The notes below the pieces were generated by a model. It was not told the origin of the DNA. It saw nothing but the letters and a program-made list of their open reading frames with translations, and did no database searches. A stretch of DNA of 64,000 nt. It comes from Lacrimispora indolis DSM 755 (GTDB lineage: Bacteria; Bacillota; Clostridia; Lachnospirales; Lachnospiraceae). A program made the translations under genes and the position numbers. How positions within the stretch are numbered: the stretch's first letter is position 1; every line of letters begins with the position of its first letter. Shown piece by piece: positions 1 through 9,419 of the stretch. The stretch covers positions 5,436,001 through 5,500,000 of the forward strand of contig NZ_AZUI01000001.1 in assembly GCF_000526995.1 (NCBI RefSeq). Reading direction: 5' to 3'.

Positions 1-421
1 CGCAAGCAGTCGGCTCACCTAAAGAGGCCGATTCCATACTCATACCTTCCGGCACCTTCACCACACCATATCCGTTATGTACAACTGGAGCCACAAAATA
101 ATCTGCCATGGTATTATACCAGCCAAAAGACATTACCTTGTCTCCCACTTTAAAGTCAGTTACATTTTTACCCACTTCAACAATTTCACCAGCTGCTTCA
201 TGACCCATTTTCAAAGGATAAGCATGATGTGCCTCATTGTTACTTGCTGCCTGTTCAATCAGAACCTCCCGGGGCATCTTTCCAAGGGAATAATTTTTAT
301 CAGTACCGCAAATAGATGACATATACGTTTTCACCAGTACTTCATTGTCCCCCACCTCCAAATCAACGTTCTCCAATACAACTTCATTTGGTTTTTTTGT
401 TACTACAATTCTGCTCTGCAT
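1..421 (-). CDS. Zinc-dependent MDR alcohol/polyol dehydrogenase, N-terminal part (cut by window edge)
   Basis: Partial gene; the frame stays open to base 1. The start ATG (421-419) follows AGGAGG. The visible 140 residues show the GroES-like half of a medium-chain dehydrogenase: a zinc-ligand segment SSICGTDKN near residue 36, and MGHEAAGEIVEVG with the second zinc ligand near residue 75. The family oxidises alcohols or polyols with NAD(P), and the substrate cannot be told from this half. It lies downstream of a sigma-54 promoter and next to a sigma-54 activator gene, so it is probably that activator's target. Confidence 0.85.
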   Translation of the reverse strand, partial: MQSRIVVTKKPNEVVLENVDLEVGDNEVLVKTYMSSICGTDKNYSLGKMPREVLIEQAASNNEAHHAYPLKMGHEAAGEIVEVGKNVTDFKVGDKVMSFGWYNTMADYFVAPVVHNGYGVVKVPEGMSMESASLGEPTAC

Positions 422-483
422 AATTTCCTCCTGTACTTATAAAATTGATAAAGGTTAATCAATTACCTTTGTCAATATATACA

Positions 484-499
484 GCAATTTCCGTGCCAA
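484..499 (-). promoter_or_regulatory. Sigma-54 (-24/-12) promoter of the left-edge dehydrogenase
   Basis: The minus strand reads TTGGCACGGAAATTGC, an exact match to the sigma-54 consensus TGGCACG-N4-TTGC with correct GG/GC spacing. Transcription would begin near 472, about 50 bases before the start codon at 421. The enhancer-binding activator encoded just upstream (611-2389) is the natural partner. Confidence 0.9.
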
Positions 500-570
500 C
501 TTATTTTCCACGGTTTTTATGCAAAAAGCAGGGGTATTTTTCTCATTTTTCTCAGATCAAGGTTTAAAAA

Positions 571-605
571 ATTCTCATAATGAAAATTTTTTTCATTATG
601 AGAAT
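571..605. promoter_or_regulatory. Perfect 16-bp palindrome: likely activator site, possibly also a terminator
   Basis: Arms 571-586 and 590-605 are perfect inverted repeats with a 3-base centre; the half-site core is TTCTCATAATG. The centre lies about 100 bp upstream of the -12 element, the normal place for an enhancer (UAS). It is also 6 bp past the stop of the activator gene and is followed on the minus strand by a T-run, so it could terminate that gene. The stem is very AT-rich for a terminator. Confidence 0.65.
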
Positions 606-610
606 TCTGT

Positions 611-2389
611 TTAAACTTCTTTATTGAGACGCCTGTACAGAGTAGCCAAACTAATTCCCAGATTCTTAGCCGCCACCTTCTTCCCCTCTGTCGTATTTCC
701 GTATTTTTTGATTGCTTCCTTTATCTGAGCCATTTCTACGGTTTTCAAGTCGCATCCCCCGCTAATCTGTTTTGTCACAGGAACAGACGGTGTTTTAACT
801 TCCAATATCTGAACCGGCAATGAACTGATTCCTATACCACCAGACAGATTATCCGCGCTCATGGATATCATATACTGAACCACATTTTCCAGTTCCCGTA
901 TATTGCCCTTCCACTGGTAGCGGCAGAGATAATCCATGGCTTCCTTCGAAACCTCCTCCACATTAACCCCAAAAAATGAACGGTATTTATTCATAAAATA
1001 TCGTACCAGGAGAGGAATATCCTCCGGACGTTCCCGAAGAGGAGGAAGGTGAATTTCAAAAATATTAAGTCTATAATACAAATCCTCCCGGAACTGTCCT
1101 TCATCCACCATTTTTTCAAGATCCTTGTTAGTAGCTGATATAATACGGATATTTAAGTCAATCTGTTTACTACTGCCCAATCGATCCAATTTACGTTCCT
1201 GAAGGACCCTGAGAAGTTTCGCTTGAAGATGGAACGGCATATCCCCTATTTCATCCAATAAAATCGTTCCCGTATTAGCCATCTCGAATTTTCCGATTTT
1301 TCCGCCTTTTTTTGCGCCTGTAAATGCTCCCTCATCATAGCCGAACAATTCTGACTCCAGAAGTTCCATGGGAATCGCAGCACAATTTACAGTAATAAAC
1401 GGATTCCCGCAACGGTCTGATGCATTATGTATGGCTCTTGCAAACATTTCCTTTCCGGTTCCGGTTTCACCAGTCAATAAAATATTGGGCATGGTCTTGG
1501 CCACCTTATTTGCAATATCCTTAAGGCGCCTCATATGCATGCTTTCTCCCAGAATATTATCAAAAGTGATCTGATTTTCACGATACGCCTCGCCAGCAAC
1601 CCGGCTCCCCACATTCTTAATTGTTTTAAAATTCAGGATTTTAGCCAAATCCTCACGCCCGTTAGCCACCTTATAAAATAAGGCACCATAGCTTTCTTTT
1701 CCAATTGTTATATTTTCATATATATTGACACTTTCTTCCATAATCATATTATGGAAGACCGGATCAGGTATTAAGTCCAAAATATTCTTTCCAATAGCTT
1801 CCCCTTGCTCCATCTTAAAAAGATTCATTGCCTTTTTATTGATATTACATATGATATTATTTGCATTTAAAAGTACATATCCATCTGATATCTGCTCCAG
1901 CACCTGATTTAACACTTGATTCTGGTTATCTAACTTCCTGTAAATGACTTGTTCTTTACGGCGCACATCTTCTTCTTTTAATTTGAGTTCAATCAGTTCA
2001 CACATACTTTGTATGAAATTCAGAAGCCCTCTCCGCTCATCCTTTACTTTTTCAATATGTTCCTGTTCATAGCAGATGAGTCCCATGACTCCCACAACTT
2101 CGTCATTGTACACAATGGGACAATGTATATATCCCGTTTCCTTACAATTCTGTCTTTGATTACAGGCTAAGCAGGCCGAGCTATTGCGATCCACGGATGT
2201 ACTGATTGCATATTCTCCGGTTTCAATTACCTGCTTCACCACTCCCCCGCTTTTAGGTACCGGTTTATATACAGTTCCTGCTACCCGCTGCAAACGATTA
2301 TCAATGACCTGCGTGTCGATTCCGATTGCAAATGTGATCCCTTGTGCGATCCGTTGGATAAACTCCTTAATTTCCATCAAATCAGACAT
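611..2389 (-). CDS. Sigma-54-dependent enhancer-binding activator (Cys-rich sensor, PAS, AAA+, Fis HTH)
   Basis: 592-residue activator. The N-terminal region (about 1-140) looks GAF-like and has four cysteines at 73, 76, 82 and 90 (CLAC...C...C), which could hold a metal, Fe-S or redox centre. A PAS domain follows at about 155-230. The AAA+ domain has a Walker A (GETGTGKE), the sigma-54 contact loop GAFTGA and a Walker B ending LLDEIGD. The C-terminus is a Fis-type HTH ending in LGISLATLYRRL. The family remodels sigma-54 polymerase using ATP. The nearest target is the dehydrogenase with the sigma-54 promoter at 484-499. The signal it senses is unknown. Confidence 0.93.
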   Translation of the reverse strand: MSDLMEIKEFIQRIAQGITFAIGIDTQVIDNRLQRVAGTVYKPVPKSGGVVKQVIETGEYAISTSVDRNSSACLACNQRQNCKETGYIHCPIVYNDEVVGVMGLICYEQEHIEKVKDERRGLLNFIQSMCELIELKLKEEDVRRKEQVIYRKLDNQNQVLNQVLEQISDGYVLLNANNIICNINKKAMNLFKMEQGEAIGKNILDLIPDPVFHNMIMEESVNIYENITIGKESYGALFYKVANGREDLAKILNFKTIKNVGSRVAGEAYRENQITFDNILGESMHMRRLKDIANKVAKTMPNILLTGETGTGKEMFARAIHNASDRCGNPFITVNCAAIPMELLESELFGYDEGAFTGAKKGGKIGKFEMANTGTILLDEIGDMPFHLQAKLLRVLQERKLDRLGSSKQIDLNIRIISATNKDLEKMVDEGQFREDLYYRLNIFEIHLPPLRERPEDIPLLVRYFMNKYRSFFGVNVEEVSKEAMDYLCRYQWKGNIRELENVVQYMISMSADNLSGGIGISSLPVQILEVKTPSVPVTKQISGGCDLKTVEMAQIKEAIKKYGNTTEGKKVAAKNLGISLATLYRRLNKEV

Positions 2390-2761
2390 TTTTTATCCCT
2401 CCCGTCCACCTTCATAAAACGGAATGATTCCTCTACAGTTTTACCTGAACAGACATAGGATTCTGCCTATATCCTCATTACAACCCCGCTCCTATTGGCA
2501 TTATATCATATAATTTCCAAATAGACTGTAATTTTATAGAAATCCCCCTATCTTCCACTAATTGTTTGCTCTGCTGCTTCTTTATTGTCATATATGAATA
2601 CTTCTTTCGTATTTGTTTAGACAGTTAGCTCTGACAACCATATAAAATAATAACACATCTTTCCATTGTGTCTGAGAATTTCTCAATTATGACTCTGATC
2701 ATTTGAGTCGGTAGACCGGTATATATACTCTTTCCACAAGAGAATATAATACAAAACAAGC

Positions 2762-3673
2762 ATGGAAATAAAAATCAATGACTATTACGGACCTGAACAT
2801 TTTAAAGCCATCAACGAGGATAATTACAATGTATCAAGAACATGTGAGTATGAGAAAAATGCAATGCATCATATTCATAATTCCAGCGAAATCTTAATCA
2901 TAGAAACAGGCTCAGCCGATTATTATATATCCGGACAAAAGTACCATGTTGAAAAAAATGATATTTTAGTGATCGGTGCTATGGAGCATCACCAAAGCAA
3001 AATTTTACAGCCCCCCTATAGCAGATATGGGTTTACCATAAAACCTTCTTATTGCAGGAGCTTAAATCTGGAAGACGATTTGATGCAGGTTTTTTCCACA
3101 CCTGCTCCGGAGCTGTTTGAGAGTCATTATAAGAACCTAAACCCTGATATAATCCATCAAATAATCGAGCTGCTGTGTTATCTGAAAAATGAAGTGGAAT
3201 TTAATGAGTCGTTCCGCCCGCAAATGGAACGAAGCATCATTACCCAAATTGCGGTATTATTGTTCCGTGCATTTGAGACGAAAAAGCGGGGCCGTGTTCT
3301 ATCTGTCATGAATGAAAGAATGCTGGAAATCAAGGAGTATATCAACTTACATTATCAGGAAAAAATAGATTTACAGCGCCTGAGAGACCTTTTTTTCTTA
3401 CATCCTTCAACGATCAGCAAAGAATTTAAACGATGCTGCGGAATGACCTTAGTTAAATATATTAATACAGTAAGGGTATGTGAAGCTGCTAAATTACTGG
3501 AAAGCAGTCAATATAGCATATCCTTGATTTCAGACAAATGCGGCTATGAAAATGTGAATACTTTCCTAAGACACTTTAAATCCATAATGCAAGTATCACC
3601 TCTTCAATATAGAAAATCCGTACAGGAATTCTTTGAAAAAAAAGAGTATTTTAGGCCGAACGACCTGAAATAA
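2762..3673 (+). CDS. AraC-family regulator with N-terminal cupin domain
   Basis: 303 residues. Residues about 30-110 look like the AraC-type cupin sensor (HHIHNSSEILI, then YHVEKNDILVIG). The C-terminal 100 residues are a double HTH (LHPSTISKEFKRCCG and SLISDKCGYENVNTFLRHFK). It is divergent from the sigma-54 activator across about 370 bp and is one of few plus-strand genes. The inducer and targets are not evident. No strong Shine-Dalgarno precedes the ATG. Confidence 0.88.
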   Translation: MEIKINDYYGPEHFKAINEDNYNVSRTCEYEKNAMHHIHNSSEILIIETGSADYYISGQKYHVEKNDILVIGAMEHHQSKILQPPYSRYGFTIKPSYCRSLNLEDDLMQVFSTPAPELFESHYKNLNPDIIHQIIELLCYLKNEVEFNESFRPQMERSIITQIAVLLFRAFETKKRGRVLSVMNERMLEIKEYINLHYQEKIDLQRLRDLFFLHPSTISKEFKRCCGMTLVKYINTVRVCEAAKLLESSQYSISLISDKCGYENVNTFLRHFKSIMQVSPLQYRKSVQEFFEKKEYFRPNDLK

Positions 3674-3970
3674 AAAGTCAAATAACAATTGATACGGACT
3701 GAAAAAATGATTTATGCTGTTTTAAGCACAATTTTGCCACAAGACATTCCTGGACTTGGGAGATAAAAGATAACAGTAAAATGGAAACAGAGGAATCCGG
3801 TTACGCCAACCCGATCCCTCTGTAAAAATTGTAATTTGAAAAGGTATCTATCTCATGAAATGAAATTTCAAATTCCCTTCTCCCGTGTAATTTGGGGGAA
3901 TAAGCGGAGTATTTTAATGATTACCCGGCGAAAATCCACCGCCGTGATATAGCCCTTTGAAATGTTTTTA
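3674..3970. other. Intergenic stretch between convergent genes, with a possible coding relic
   Basis: 297 bp between the AraC gene and the MFS gene. On the minus strand, about 3855-3960, a frame reads GYITAVDFRRVIIKILRLF and then ends shortly after. It looks like the last codons of some decayed protein, but I cannot name it. No clear terminator hairpin was found. Confidence 0.35.
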
Positions 3971-5182
3971 CTACGGTTTACCTATCTCAATCAGCGAACG
4001 TGCCCAGAGCAGCGTAATACCGCTGACGAATATCACCATGCCTGATGCAATCAACAGCCACTCAATCCGCACCACATCACCCAAGGGTCCGAACACAACC
4101 ATTCCGAGCGGCATTGCCAACCCGCTGAACATCATCATAACGCTGAATACGCGCCCCATTTTGTCCGGCTCTATTTTACTCTGGAGCAGCGTCATACTGG
4201 GCGTGTTAAACAACGGCATAGTAACGCCGCAGGCGAGCATTACGCCTAAATATACCCAAAAATCCGGCACTACACCGAGCAGAAAACCTGTCAAACCGAA
4301 TAGAGCGCAAGCCATGACAATCGTGTGGGCCTTATTTTTGAAACCGCCCCACACAGAAATCAATATGCCGCCTACGACCGCGCCAAGGGAAAATGCAATT
4401 TCAATCGCAGTCAGCCTCCAAACATCATCCCCGAATGTACGGGCGGCCTGAAGAGGAGTAAGCAAAGCAGAGGGCGACGCGAAAAAGCTGAAGAACGCGC
4501 TGTAAATGATAATAAGCTTCAGCCACGCCTTGGAGTTGATATACCGCAGCCCCTCACGCAGTTCGTGAAAGTATGCCTTTACACCAGGCTTTACTTTCTC
4601 GGCGTGCGGAACGCCGGACACCTTAACAAATATCAAAACTATGCTAATTCCTATGGCCGCAGTCACCACATCAATGAAGAAAATGTATTCAATCGGTAAG
4701 AACGACAGCAATGCCCCTGCTGCCATCGGTGCGACAAACATATTCAGCGACTGGATTGAGCTTTGAATGCCGTTGAATCGCTGCAAACTCTCCGTCGGCA
4801 CAATTTGCGGTATCATTGCGGATACGGCAGGCTGCTGTATGCCTTGTCCAAATGCCCGTGCAACTACAACTATGAACATAAGCCAGATATTTTTGTTGCC
4901 GGAGATGTACGCGGCCGCCAAACCCAGCGTTATCAGCGCGATACACCCATCGGATATTACGATAAGGTGTTTGCGATTGTGCCTGTCCGCCCATACGCCC
5001 GCAAACGGCGAAATCAGCGTCATAGGCAATAGCGCAGCGCAGGTGAACAGCGTCATAATCACTCCTGATTTGGTTTCAAGTGTGATCTGCCAGGTTATGG
5101 CGTGTTGCACGAGCATTGAGCCGAACATTGACACGAACTGCCCAATGATATATAATGTTGCGTTACGTTTCCAGTTAGTCAT
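3971..5182 (-). CDS. MFS efflux transporter (MFS_3, MefA/EntS-like)
   Basis: 403-residue membrane protein with about 12 hydrophobic segments. After the second helix it has the MFS signature FAGVWADRHNRKHLI. The fold and sequence style match the MFS_3 exporters (macrolide efflux MefA, enterobactin exporter EntS), which expel drugs or small metabolites by proton antiport. It stands alone with no resistance gene or regulator beside it, so the substrate is unknown. It is GC-richer than the flanking DNA, which suggests acquisition by transfer. Confidence 0.85.
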   Translation of the reverse strand: MTNWKRNATLYIIGQFVSMFGSMLVQHAITWQITLETKSGVIMTLFTCAALLPMTLISPFAGVWADRHNRKHLIVISDGCIALITLGLAAAYISGNKNIWLMFIVVVARAFGQGIQQPAVSAMIPQIVPTESLQRFNGIQSSIQSLNMFVAPMAAGALLSFLPIEYIFFIDVVTAAIGISIVLIFVKVSGVPHAEKVKPGVKAYFHELREGLRYINSKAWLKLIIIYSAFFSFFASPSALLTPLQAARTFGDDVWRLTAIEIAFSLGAVVGGILISVWGGFKNKAHTIVMACALFGLTGFLLGVVPDFWVYLGVMLACGVTMPLFNTPSMTLLQSKIEPDKMGRVFSVMMMFSGLAMPLGMVVFGPLGDVVRIEWLLIASGMVIFVSGITLLWARSLIEIGKP

Positions 5183-5976
5183 TTCAGCACCTCATCTTTA
5201 TTGGCAGTCAAGTAATCCATTACGAGCCTTCCAGCCTCTCAACCGCCTGTGAAATATTTTTGCCTGCTTTTGGTACGTTTAGTCAATCGGATACATGCAA
5301 TCCGCTTCACCAGGCATGACCTTACAGCTGCTTCATGTCAAGCTTCGCCACCTACAGAATAGGCAATGTTTTTCTTTATCTCTCCTCTGTGGATTTTATC
5401 TGCAACGGCTTGATACCTGCTAATCTTCAAATCTGTTTTAAATTCTGACAGCAGAACTGTATACAACTGCAAAGCATACCAGGATGATTCCCGGAATAGA
5501 GCATGTTTTATTCTTGTACTGTTTTAGTTAGGGGATAGTTGTTATGCTCCATTGGTCACCCTTATTCCTTATCTAAATTCAAAGTTATGACCTTAATATA
5601 TCATTGTATATTTCCGGAACTTTAATCCAACCCATTCACAAGAATTTTGTTGAAAACTGATTTTTTATCTCCTCCTATAGTAGTCAATAGCACTATCCAC
5701 ATTATATCATATTATTTATCTGAAAAATAATAGTTTTTGTTATTTTATGGATTATATATATTATTTCAAGATCTATAACAAATAAGCAAGCTTTAGTCCA
5801 GTCTGCTTCCCTCTTTTGTAAGGAGGCAAGCCATGTATGATGTTATAGCCAGACTATCTTAATGCAGTAAACATATTAAATTCTCAGCTTTACTTTTACA
5901 TAAACCCGGTACCATCATTTCCAAATCTGTTTTTCCATAACAATATTCAGAAATATAGAATGACAGATATAATAAA
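5183..5976. other. Long gene-free region upstream of the MFS gene
   Basis: About 800 bp with no convincing gene. Close to the MFS start the minus strand has a short open run ending NISQAVERLEGS and a stop, which may be the tail of a lost gene. The rest is AT-rich with many stops in all frames. No tRNA or clear riboswitch was recognised. Confidence 0.4.
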
Positions 5977-5998
5977 GACGTGAACATAACTGTTCACG
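5977..5998 (-). terminator. Weak hairpin at the end of the PTS-cutC operon
   Basis: Arms CGTGAAC (5979-5985) and GTTCACG (5992-5998) are separated by six bases and followed on the minus strand by TCTTTATT. The position, 150 bp past the cutC stop, fits an intrinsic terminator with a poor T-run. Confidence 0.45.
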
Positions 5999-6015
5999 CC
6001 TCATAGGTCCATCAT

Positions 6016-6105
6016 CTATTTTCTATATAATTCCACAAGCATCTCACAATTCCTTGTATTTAAAACCTTGATGACCACAGTATCTGTTTCCCCTTGGAAA
6101 TAAGT
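6016..6105 (-). repeat. Dispersed 3'-flanking repeat, copy E
   Basis: A member of the diverged repeat family described under findings. The minus strand carries CCAAGGGGAAACAGATACTG, then GGTCATCAAGG and AGGAATTGTGA, corresponding to the conserved CCAAGGG...TGGTCATC...CAGGGAAT core. It lies just downstream of cutC in the same orientation. Confidence 0.55.
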
Positions 6106-6148
6106 TATATTTTGAAGAATTTTTTGTTGGAATTATATTTACACCACT

Positions 6149-6904
6149 TTATTTATTCTGAACATTTTTTAAAACTTGTACAGCCTGTATTACTTTTTCT
6201 TTTGATGTCTGCCAAAGGGCGTATTCATCTCTTTCAGGAAGCCCCATGCTTACTCCTGCTTTTCGATATGTCATGCTGCTTTCCACCACAGCTTTTCCAG
6301 ACATATGATAAGAGGCGATTCCGGTAAGTGGAATTAATTTTTCGATTAATTCAGCATTAATCCCTCCTGCTGCCAGGATCTCAATTCTTCCTGCACTTTT
6401 CTCATTAAGCTCTTTTAACAGTTCTCTGCCATTCCACGCATTCCCACTCTGTCCGCCAGTCAAAATGGTTTTCATTTCTAAAGAAACTGCCTGTTCCATA
6501 GCTTCCATTGGATTTACGCAGGCATCAAATGCTCTGTGCAGTGCAGTGTCCATGTTTCCGGCTATTTTGATCAGTTCGAACATTCTTTCCTCATCCAGCT
6601 GTCCGTCTGGCCTTAAGATTCCGATTACCACACCGTCGGCTCCCAATTCATGATACATCTGTACTTCCTCTTTTAATTGTTCAAATTCATAATCATTATA
6701 GCAGTAATCACCGTACCTGGGACGCAGAAGGACACGGATTTTTACTTCCGTATATTTTCTTACCAGCTTAAACAATGCCTTTCCCGGAGTCACACCGCCT
6801 ATTACCAGATTGCTGCAAAGTTCAATCCTGTCGGCTCCTGCTTTATCCGCATTTATTGCAGACTGCACACAATCTGCACATACTTCTAATACTGAATGTT
6901 TCAT
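6149..6904 (-). CDS. cutC: CutC family TIM-barrel protein
   Basis: 251 residues from the ATG at 6904, chosen because GAGGAAGAGG sits eight bases before it. The CutC family is a TIM barrel long annotated as copper homeostasis. Family segments visible: ADRIELCSNLVIGGVTPG near the start, VRVLLRPRYGDYCY-type strand, GADGVVIGILRPDG, ALHRAFDAC and ILTGGQSGNAW. It is the last gene of a mannose-family PTS operon after a SIS isomerase. That context suggests a role on a sugar derivative rather than on copper; this is inference. Confidence 0.9.
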   Translation of the reverse strand: MKHSVLEVCADCVQSAINADKAGADRIELCSNLVIGGVTPGKALFKLVRKYTEVKIRVLLRPRYGDYCYNDYEFEQLKEEVQMYHELGADGVVIGILRPDGQLDEERMFELIKIAGNMDTALHRAFDACVNPMEAMEQAVSLEMKTILTGGQSGNAWNGRELLKELNEKSAGRIEILAAGGINAELIEKLIPLTGIASYHMSGKAVVESSMTYRKAGVSMGLPERDEYALWQTSKEKVIQAVQVLKNVQNK

Positions 6905-7018
6905 AATTACCTCTTCCTCTTTACGGAACCGCTTTTCCCTGTACTGCATCTTTTAAATCAAGCGGATCAAAGCCTTAAAGTGATTTTGGAATTCTCCATC
7001 ACTTCTTCCTTCTTTGTT

Positions 7019-7723
7019 TTAAATATGCCAGATTTTATCTGCATATTTCTGTTCAATAGCATGATTGAACTCTCTTCCTCCGTCAATATTAGCGCTCTTA
7101 TAAACCGGAGGCTCATACCCTTTAGACATCATATCCTGTATTGCTTCATAAATCATTTGCTGCAGCAGAAGGCACGTACTGAATGAAGAAGTTCCGCAGA
7201 CTTTGTAATCCAGCCCTTCAACTTCCAAGGCGGCATCCCCAAATGCGGAATGGTTATCCAGAACCACATCTGCGAACTCATATAAAAGCTTACCGGAAGA
7301 ATGTCTGGAAGTTGAACCTTTCGATACCTCCAGTGCAGTTACCACAATCAGCTTATTGCCTTTTTTCTTTATGTAATCAGCCATTTCTATTGCAAACGGG
7401 TTTCTGCCGGAGTTCGATATGAGTATGAAAATATCATTCTCTCCTATGTTCACCTGGCGCATTAAAAACGGTGCATTTCCTTCCACACTCTCATACATTC
7501 CTTCTGCCTTGTCACGGATAAGCTTGCTTGGAATCAAACCTCCGGCTCTTCCGCATACTTCAATTGCACCTGCATAGGAATGCCCGCTTCCAAATGCCTG
7601 CAGAATTCCTCCGTTTCTGATAGAATCTGAAACCAGAATGGCCGCCTCATGAATGTGCTTCTGTTCAGATGCCTCCAGTTGGTCCATAATTTTTCTTGAT
7701 TTGTTAAAATACTCCATTCCCAT
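7019..7723 (-). CDS. SIS-domain phosphosugar isomerase/etherase-like protein
   Basis: 234 residues, a single SIS domain with the phosphosugar-binding segments [13 protein letters not shown] (about 43-55) and [13 protein letters not shown] (about 102-114). It resembles the UPF0309 sugar-isomerase group. SIS proteins isomerise or cleave phosphorylated amino sugars. It lies between the EIID gene and cutC in the PTS operon, so the likely substrate is the 6-phosphate that this PTS delivers. The GGAGAG ribosome site supports the ATG at 7723; a second ATG two codons on is possible. Confidence 0.88.
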   Translation of the reverse strand: MGMEYFNKSRKIMDQLEASEQKHIHEAAILVSDSIRNGGILQAFGSGHSYAGAIEVCGRAGGLIPSKLIRDKAEGMYESVEGNAPFLMRQVNIGENDIFILISNSGRNPFAIEMADYIKKKGNKLIVVTALEVSKGSTSRHSSGKLLYEFADVVLDNHSAFGDAALEVEGLDYKVCGTSSFSTCLLLQQMIYEAIQDMMSKGYEPPVYKSANIDGGREFNHAIEQKYADKIWHI

Positions 7724-7807
7724 AATATCTCTCCTTACTGTATTATTTAATTTTCTACCGCACCACAGAACATCCCTGCCGTCTGCCGGGAACGGTATAC
7801 CGTCTGT

Positions 7808-8629
7808 TTATCCTAAAAATCCAATTGCAGCAAAAATGATGGATGCTGCCATAACAATCAAGATTGCCTTCGTAGAAGTCATCTTTTTCTTTCCAAGTAA
7901 AATATAGATTGTTGCTACAACCAGAACCGGAACAAGGCTTGGCATAATCTGATCTAAAATGTCCTGTCCTGCCAAAGTCACATCTCCAGATGTAAAAGTT
8001 GCTGTTACATCTGCTCTGACTACAGTTGGAATCAAAGCACCCACCACGGTAATTCCAAGCAGTGTTGCCGCACTTGTCAATGCATCCAGCTTGTTTTTTG
8101 CAGAGGCAATTAATTTTGTTCCTTCTCTGTAGCCAATTCCTACTGTGAAATAACGGAACGCCATAATTGCAATGTTAACCAATATCCAGATAACAACACC
8201 TGTCACATTCCCCTGCTGCCCCATATAAGCAGCTATAGAACCGCAAATCGTCGGTATCAGGACTCCAAATATGGTATCACCAACACCGGCAAAAGGCCCC
8301 ATCAGACCTGTCTTAATACCACTTGCTGTTTCAACCCCATCTGAACTGCTGTTTTTTCCCTCTGCCTCTGTTGCAGCATCAATGCCCAGTATAAATCCGC
8401 CCATATGTGGAGTTGTGTTAAAAAACTGCACATGATTCCTCATTGCTGTTCTTAAGTCATCCTCTTTTTTATATAATTTACGCAAAACAGGAAGTATGGA
8501 ATAAAGGTAACCTATTGCCATCATCTTTTCATAGTTCCATGTAATCTGTGATGCCATAATCCATCTTTTGCTTACTCTGTTTATATCCCGGCTTGTAATC
8601 TTTTCCTGATTAGTCTTCGTATTCTCCAT
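7808..8629 (-). CDS. PTS mannose/fructose/sorbose family EIID
   Basis: 273-residue integral membrane subunit of a mannose-class PTS permease. It has the family N-terminal segment RWIMASQITWNYEKMM, the GVGDTIFGVLIP region (LMGPFAGVGDTIFG, about residue 110) and C-terminal hydrophobic helices. With EIIC it forms the sugar channel. Its start overlaps the end of the EIIC gene by 20 bp, indicating coupled translation. Confidence 0.95.
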   Translation of the reverse strand: MENTKTNQEKITSRDINRVSKRWIMASQITWNYEKMMAIGYLYSILPVLRKLYKKEDDLRTAMRNHVQFFNTTPHMGGFILGIDAATEAEGKNSSSDGVETASGIKTGLMGPFAGVGDTIFGVLIPTICGSIAAYMGQQGNVTGVVIWILVNIAIMAFRYFTVGIGYREGTKLIASAKNKLDALTSAATLLGITVVGALIPTVVRADVTATFTSGDVTLAGQDILDQIMPSLVPVLVVATIYILLGKKKMTSTKAILIVMAASIIFAAIGFLG

Positions 8630-9419
8630 CTAACAATCCCTCCTGAACAACACCCTGATTTACTGCAACAATGTTCTGGCTTTTCGCTGCCTCTTGTTTA
8701 AATGCGATGATTGCCAATGCCACTCCCATGATTGCCACTCCAACCATTGGCACATTCAAATAAGCTGCTGCAATGAAACCGATGAGCAGATAAGCAATAT
8801 AGTCTTTGACAGGTAGATATCTTAGCAGGATTGCTATGCCCACTGCAGGAAGCAGCCCTCCGGCTACTGACAGACCGTTCATCAGCCATTCCGGCATATG
8901 CCCTGTAATGGTATTTACAAGATTCTGCCCGAAAATCAGCATCAGGAATACCGGAATGGCTCTGGAAAGCCCCCACGAAAGAGCTCCCAGCCATGTATTC
9001 TTTGCGATTCCTTTAAAGTCCATCCTTTCTATTGCTGCCTCCACTCTCTTGGAAAAGAACACATTGGAAAATCTTGCAAGGACGTCCAGCTGCACCATTA
9101 AGAGCCCTACAGGCACCGCAAGTCCCATACCAAACTCCATTCCCTTTCCTGACGTGATTGCAAATACGGTCCCAATCATCGCACCAGTTACATAATCAGG
9201 TATGGAAGCGCCGCCATATGTTCCTACCCCAAGGATCATTAACTGAAGAGTAGCCCCTACTGCCAGTCCTGTTCCCATGTCACCCATGACAATACCGGTG
9301 ATCGTCCCAATTATAACCGGCTGATTTGCAAATATAGATGTAGATAAGCCTTCACAAATAAAAAAGAATGCTAACAATGTCAATACTATAATCTGCCACA
9401 CTTGAATTTCCATTCTCAA
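8610..9419 (-). CDS. PTS mannose/fructose/sorbose family EIIC
   Basis: 269-residue multi-spanning permease subunit. Family features: the N-terminal helix pair with GTITGIVMGDMGTGLAVG, and LGVGTYGGASIPDYVTG. It transports the sugar together with EIID. It overlaps EIIAB by 4 bp and EIID by 20 bp, so the three are one transcription and translation unit. The sugar is unknown; mannose-class systems also carry amino sugars and fructosyl amines. Confidence 0.95.
   Translation of the reverse strand: MRMEIQVWQIIVLTLLAFFFICEGLSTSIFANQPVIIGTITGIVMGDMGTGLAVGATLQLMILGVGTYGGASIPDYVTGAMIGTVFAITSGKGMEFGMGLAVPVGLLMVQLDVLARFSNVFFSKRVEAAIERMDFKGIAKNTWLGALSWGLSRAIPVFLMLIFGQNLVNTITGHMPEWLMNGLSVAGGLLPAVGIAILLRYLPVKDYIAYLLIGFIAAAYLNVPMVGVAIMGVALAIIAFKQEAAKSQNIVAVNQGVVQEGLLDGEYED

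Noticed and set aside
571..605. Plain rho-independent terminator only
   Set aside because: The stem is almost all AT and its distance to the sigma-54 promoter is ideal for an enhancer, so it is kept as a likely activator site with termination as the alternative.
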